Source of the DNA: Acidimicrobiales bacterium
GTDB lineage: Bacteria; Actinomycetota; Acidimicrobiia; Acidimicrobiales; RAAP-2
Assembly: GCA_017883105.1 (NCBI GenBank)
Contig: JADGOF010000124.1
Location: 1 to 6,731, forward strand
Direction: 5' to 3'
DNA: 6,731 nt
The position numbers and the translations under genes are program-made. The notes under the pieces are model-generated. The model worked only from the letters and a program-made list of their open reading frames with translations, did no database searches and was not told the origin of the DNA. Shown in pieces: positions 5,412 to 6,731 of this stretch; the stretch's first letter is position 1; each line of letters starts with the position of its first letter.

Positions 5412-5417
5412 GTCACC

Positions 5418-6299
5418 ATGACCGGTGAGCGAATCCAAGGAACCGTGCTCGACCATGTGGCCCACGCCGTCCACCGCTGGCAGGACGTCTGGACCCGTTA
5501 CGCGGTCGACCTCGGAGCGGAGTGGAGCTCGGGCGGTCCCGGACCAGGGTTCGCTCCTGGCCAGCTGCGATTCGGCAATGGCGCCCGGGTCGAGGTGCTC
5601 ATGCCGTGGGACACCGAGATGAACAACTTCCTGGCCCGTTTCATCGCCGACAGCGGACCGGGGCCCCACCACCTCACCTTCAAGGTTCCCGATCTGGCCT
5701 CTGCTCTCGAGAAGGTGAGAGCAGCCGGTTTCGACCCGATCGGGATCGATCTCAGCCATCCCGAATGGCTGGAGGCCTTCATCCACCCCAAACAGGCGAC
5801 CGGCGTGGTCGTCCAGCTGGCCGAGGCACCGGTCCCATGGAGCAGTGCGCCGCCCGACGACTACCCCACCGATCGTCGTCAGCGGAGTGACGGGTCGGGC
5901 CCGGTGCCCCCGGCCTCCTTGCGGTGGGTGGTACATGCCGTTGCCGATCTCGATGGGGCCGCCGGCCTCTTCGTCGATCTCCTCGGCGGCACCGTTGCCG
6001 AGGAGGGACGTGTCCAGGGCCACCGATGGATGGACGTGACCTGGAACGGTCCCCTGGGACTCCGCCTCGTGGCTGCTACCGATACGTCGTCACCGAACCC
6101 GGTCGGCGAGTGGCTCCACGGTCGGCCGGGACGTATCCACCATCTCCGACTGTCGGCTGAAAGCCCGTCTGGATTGCCCCACGCCCAGCCGATCTCCACT
6201 GCCCTGCCCGGCCTCGGGCGCGACGATGCACCCGCTGCCTGCTGGGAGATCGCCACCGAGGACAACGCAGGTCTGCGCCTGGTGATCAGCACGTCCTGA
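5418..6299 (+). CDS. Two-domain VOC (glyoxalase/bleomycin-resistance fold) protein
   Basis: A 293-residue cytoplasmic protein with two vicinal-oxygen-chelate domains, about 8-140 and 166-293, joined by a Pro/Asp-rich linker. Domain 1 resembles methylmalonyl-CoA epimerase: LDHVAHAV (His13), GPHHLTF (His84/His85) and HPKQATGVVVQLAE near 123-136. At the place where the family has its metal-binding Glu (the E of VEL) this protein has Gln133. Domain 2 repeats the pattern in weakened form, with RWVVHAV having Trp170 where His13 would be, HHL at 241-243 and no Glu in GLRLVIS. VOC enzymes are metal-dependent lyases, isomerases, dioxygenases or resistance proteins; which applies here is unknown, and domain 2 is probably structural or ligand-binding. 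The start is ATG 5418, with no Shine-Dalgarno close by. It is divergent from the amidase, which hints at a shared catabolic or detoxifying role (inference). Confidence 0.85.
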   Translation: MTGERIQGTVLDHVAHAVHRWQDVWTRYAVDLGAEWSSGGPGPGFAPGQLRFGNGARVEVLMPWDTEMNNFLARFIADSGPGPHHLTFKVPDLASALEKVRAAGFDPIGIDLSHPEWLEAFIHPKQATGVVVQLAEAPVPWSSAPPDDYPTDRRQRSDGSGPVPPASLRWVVHAVADLDGAAGLFVDLLGGTVAEEGRVQGHRWMDVTWNGPLGLRLVAATDTSSPNPVGEWLHGRPGRIHHLRLSAESPSGLPHAQPISTALPGLGRDDAPAACWEIATEDNAGLRLVISTS

Positions 6300-6336
6300 A
6301 GGCGGGGGTGGGGGCCGACCCAGGCCACAGCAGCGA

Positions 6337-6350
6337 AAGCCGGCCGGCTT
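6337..6350. repeat. Perfect 14-bp palindrome after the VOC gene
   Basis: AAGCCGGCCGGCTT is a perfect 14-base palindrome 37 bases past the VOC stop codon. Flanking G-rich (6301-6314) and C-rich (6355-6366) stretches can partly pair to lengthen a stem around it. It may act as a terminator for the VOC gene or as a regulator site for the next gene; there is no T-run and no loop within the palindrome itself. Confidence 0.35.
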
Positions 6351-6373
6351 CGAACCCCACGCCCGGGGACCGG

Positions 6374-6379
6374 TAGCCT
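6374..6379 (+). promoter_or_regulatory. -10-like hexamer of the membrane-protein gene, leaderless
   Basis: TAGCCT (TAnnnT) ends 7 bases before the ATG at 6387. TTCGAA at 6349-6354 is a possible but poor -35, 19 bases upstream. The spacing supports transcription starting at the ATG. Confidence 0.45.
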
Positions 6380-6386
6380 CGGGGCA

Positions 6387-6731
6387 ATGGCCAACCGATC
6401 TGATAACCGAGACGGGAGCGACGATGTCGGCTCCGATGAAGTGGGCGGGGGTGACTCGACTGCCGCGAAGGCCTCCAAAGCCGGTCGGATCGACCGGATC
6501 CGCAGCAGCGTGCAGTCGGCCAATCTCGAACCGGGCCGATCGGATATTCCGACCAAGTGGTCCATCGACCGCCTCGACGAACGGGAGAAGCGCTTCTCCT
6601 TCGCCGCCGCCGGAGGTTCCGCCCTCTTCGGTGTCTTGATCTACCTGTTGGAGACCAACAACTCCAACTTCCGGCTGTCCAAGGGCCAGTTCACCCCGCA
6701 GACGATCCTCATCTTCGGCCTGGTCGCCGCC
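6387..6731 (+). CDS. Membrane protein of unknown function (N-terminal 115 residues, runs off the window)
   Basis: The frame is open from ATG 6387 to the last base, 115 codons. The first 60 or so residues are hydrophilic, starting with an acidic Ser/Asp/Gly-rich tail (1-25), and are probably cytoplasmic and disordered. IDRLDEREKRFSFAAAGG (60-77) leads into a first membrane segment at about 70-88 (ending GVLIYLLE). After a short polar loop a second hydrophobic segment starts near residue 106 (TILIFGLVAA) and is cut by the window edge. A charged L-D-E-R-E-K-R run before the first helix is common in small actinobacterial membrane proteins of unknown function, which is the most I can say. The start is supported by TAGCCT at 6374-6379. 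Confidence 0.7.
   Translation, partial: MANRSDNRDGSDDVGSDEVGGGDSTAAKASKAGRIDRIRSSVQSANLEPGRSDIPTKWSIDRLDEREKRFSFAAAGGSALFGVLIYLLETNNSNFRLSKGQFTPQTILIFGLVAA

Overview
The window looks like a high-GC actinobacterial chromosome (Actinomycetota; an Acidimicrobiia-like lineage is a guess). This rests on the strongly G/C-biased third codon positions, a small-protein motif of the GHxGPH type common in actinobacteria, and start codons placed as if most genes make leaderless mRNAs. Five of the seven predicted protein genes have a TAnnnT -10-like hexamer ending 6 or 7 bases before the ATG, and a sixth has a weaker version.

The left half (about 1-3663) looks like the integrase-proximal end of an integrative element sitting at the 3' end of a tRNA-Val(CAC) gene. 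From left to right it carries a Fic-family AMP transferase with a built-in inhibitory helix and a C-terminal winged helix (213-1487, +). Next is a two-gene minus-strand unit made of a 75-residue double-pass membrane protein (1974-2201) and a 122-residue protein with a C-x5-H-x3-H motif (1596-1964). Last is a full-length tyrosine recombinase (2357-3577, -) with all six catalytic residues. Its promoter region holds a perfect tandem 11-bp repeat, and the hexamer GTAGGG occurs six times between 2209 and 3624 and was not seen elsewhere in the window. The far attachment site was not found, so the element probably continues past position 1.

The right half (3664 onward) looks like ordinary chromosome. 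It holds the tRNA-Val gene with encoded CCA, an amidase-signature hydrolase (3891-5312, -), a divergent two-domain VOC/glyoxalase-fold protein (5418-6299, +) and the start of a membrane protein that runs off the window (6387-6731, +). The amidase and VOC genes share a 105-bp intergenic region with two inverted repeats and may be co-regulated.

No rRNA, CRISPR array, transposase, excisionase or replication gene was seen. The most notable points are the leaderless-promoter pattern, the repeat-controlled integrase promoter at the tRNA junction, the Fic gene with a palindrome over its promoter, the small GHDGPH/membrane-protein operon, and a Glu-to-Gln change at the expected metal-ligand position of the VOC protein.
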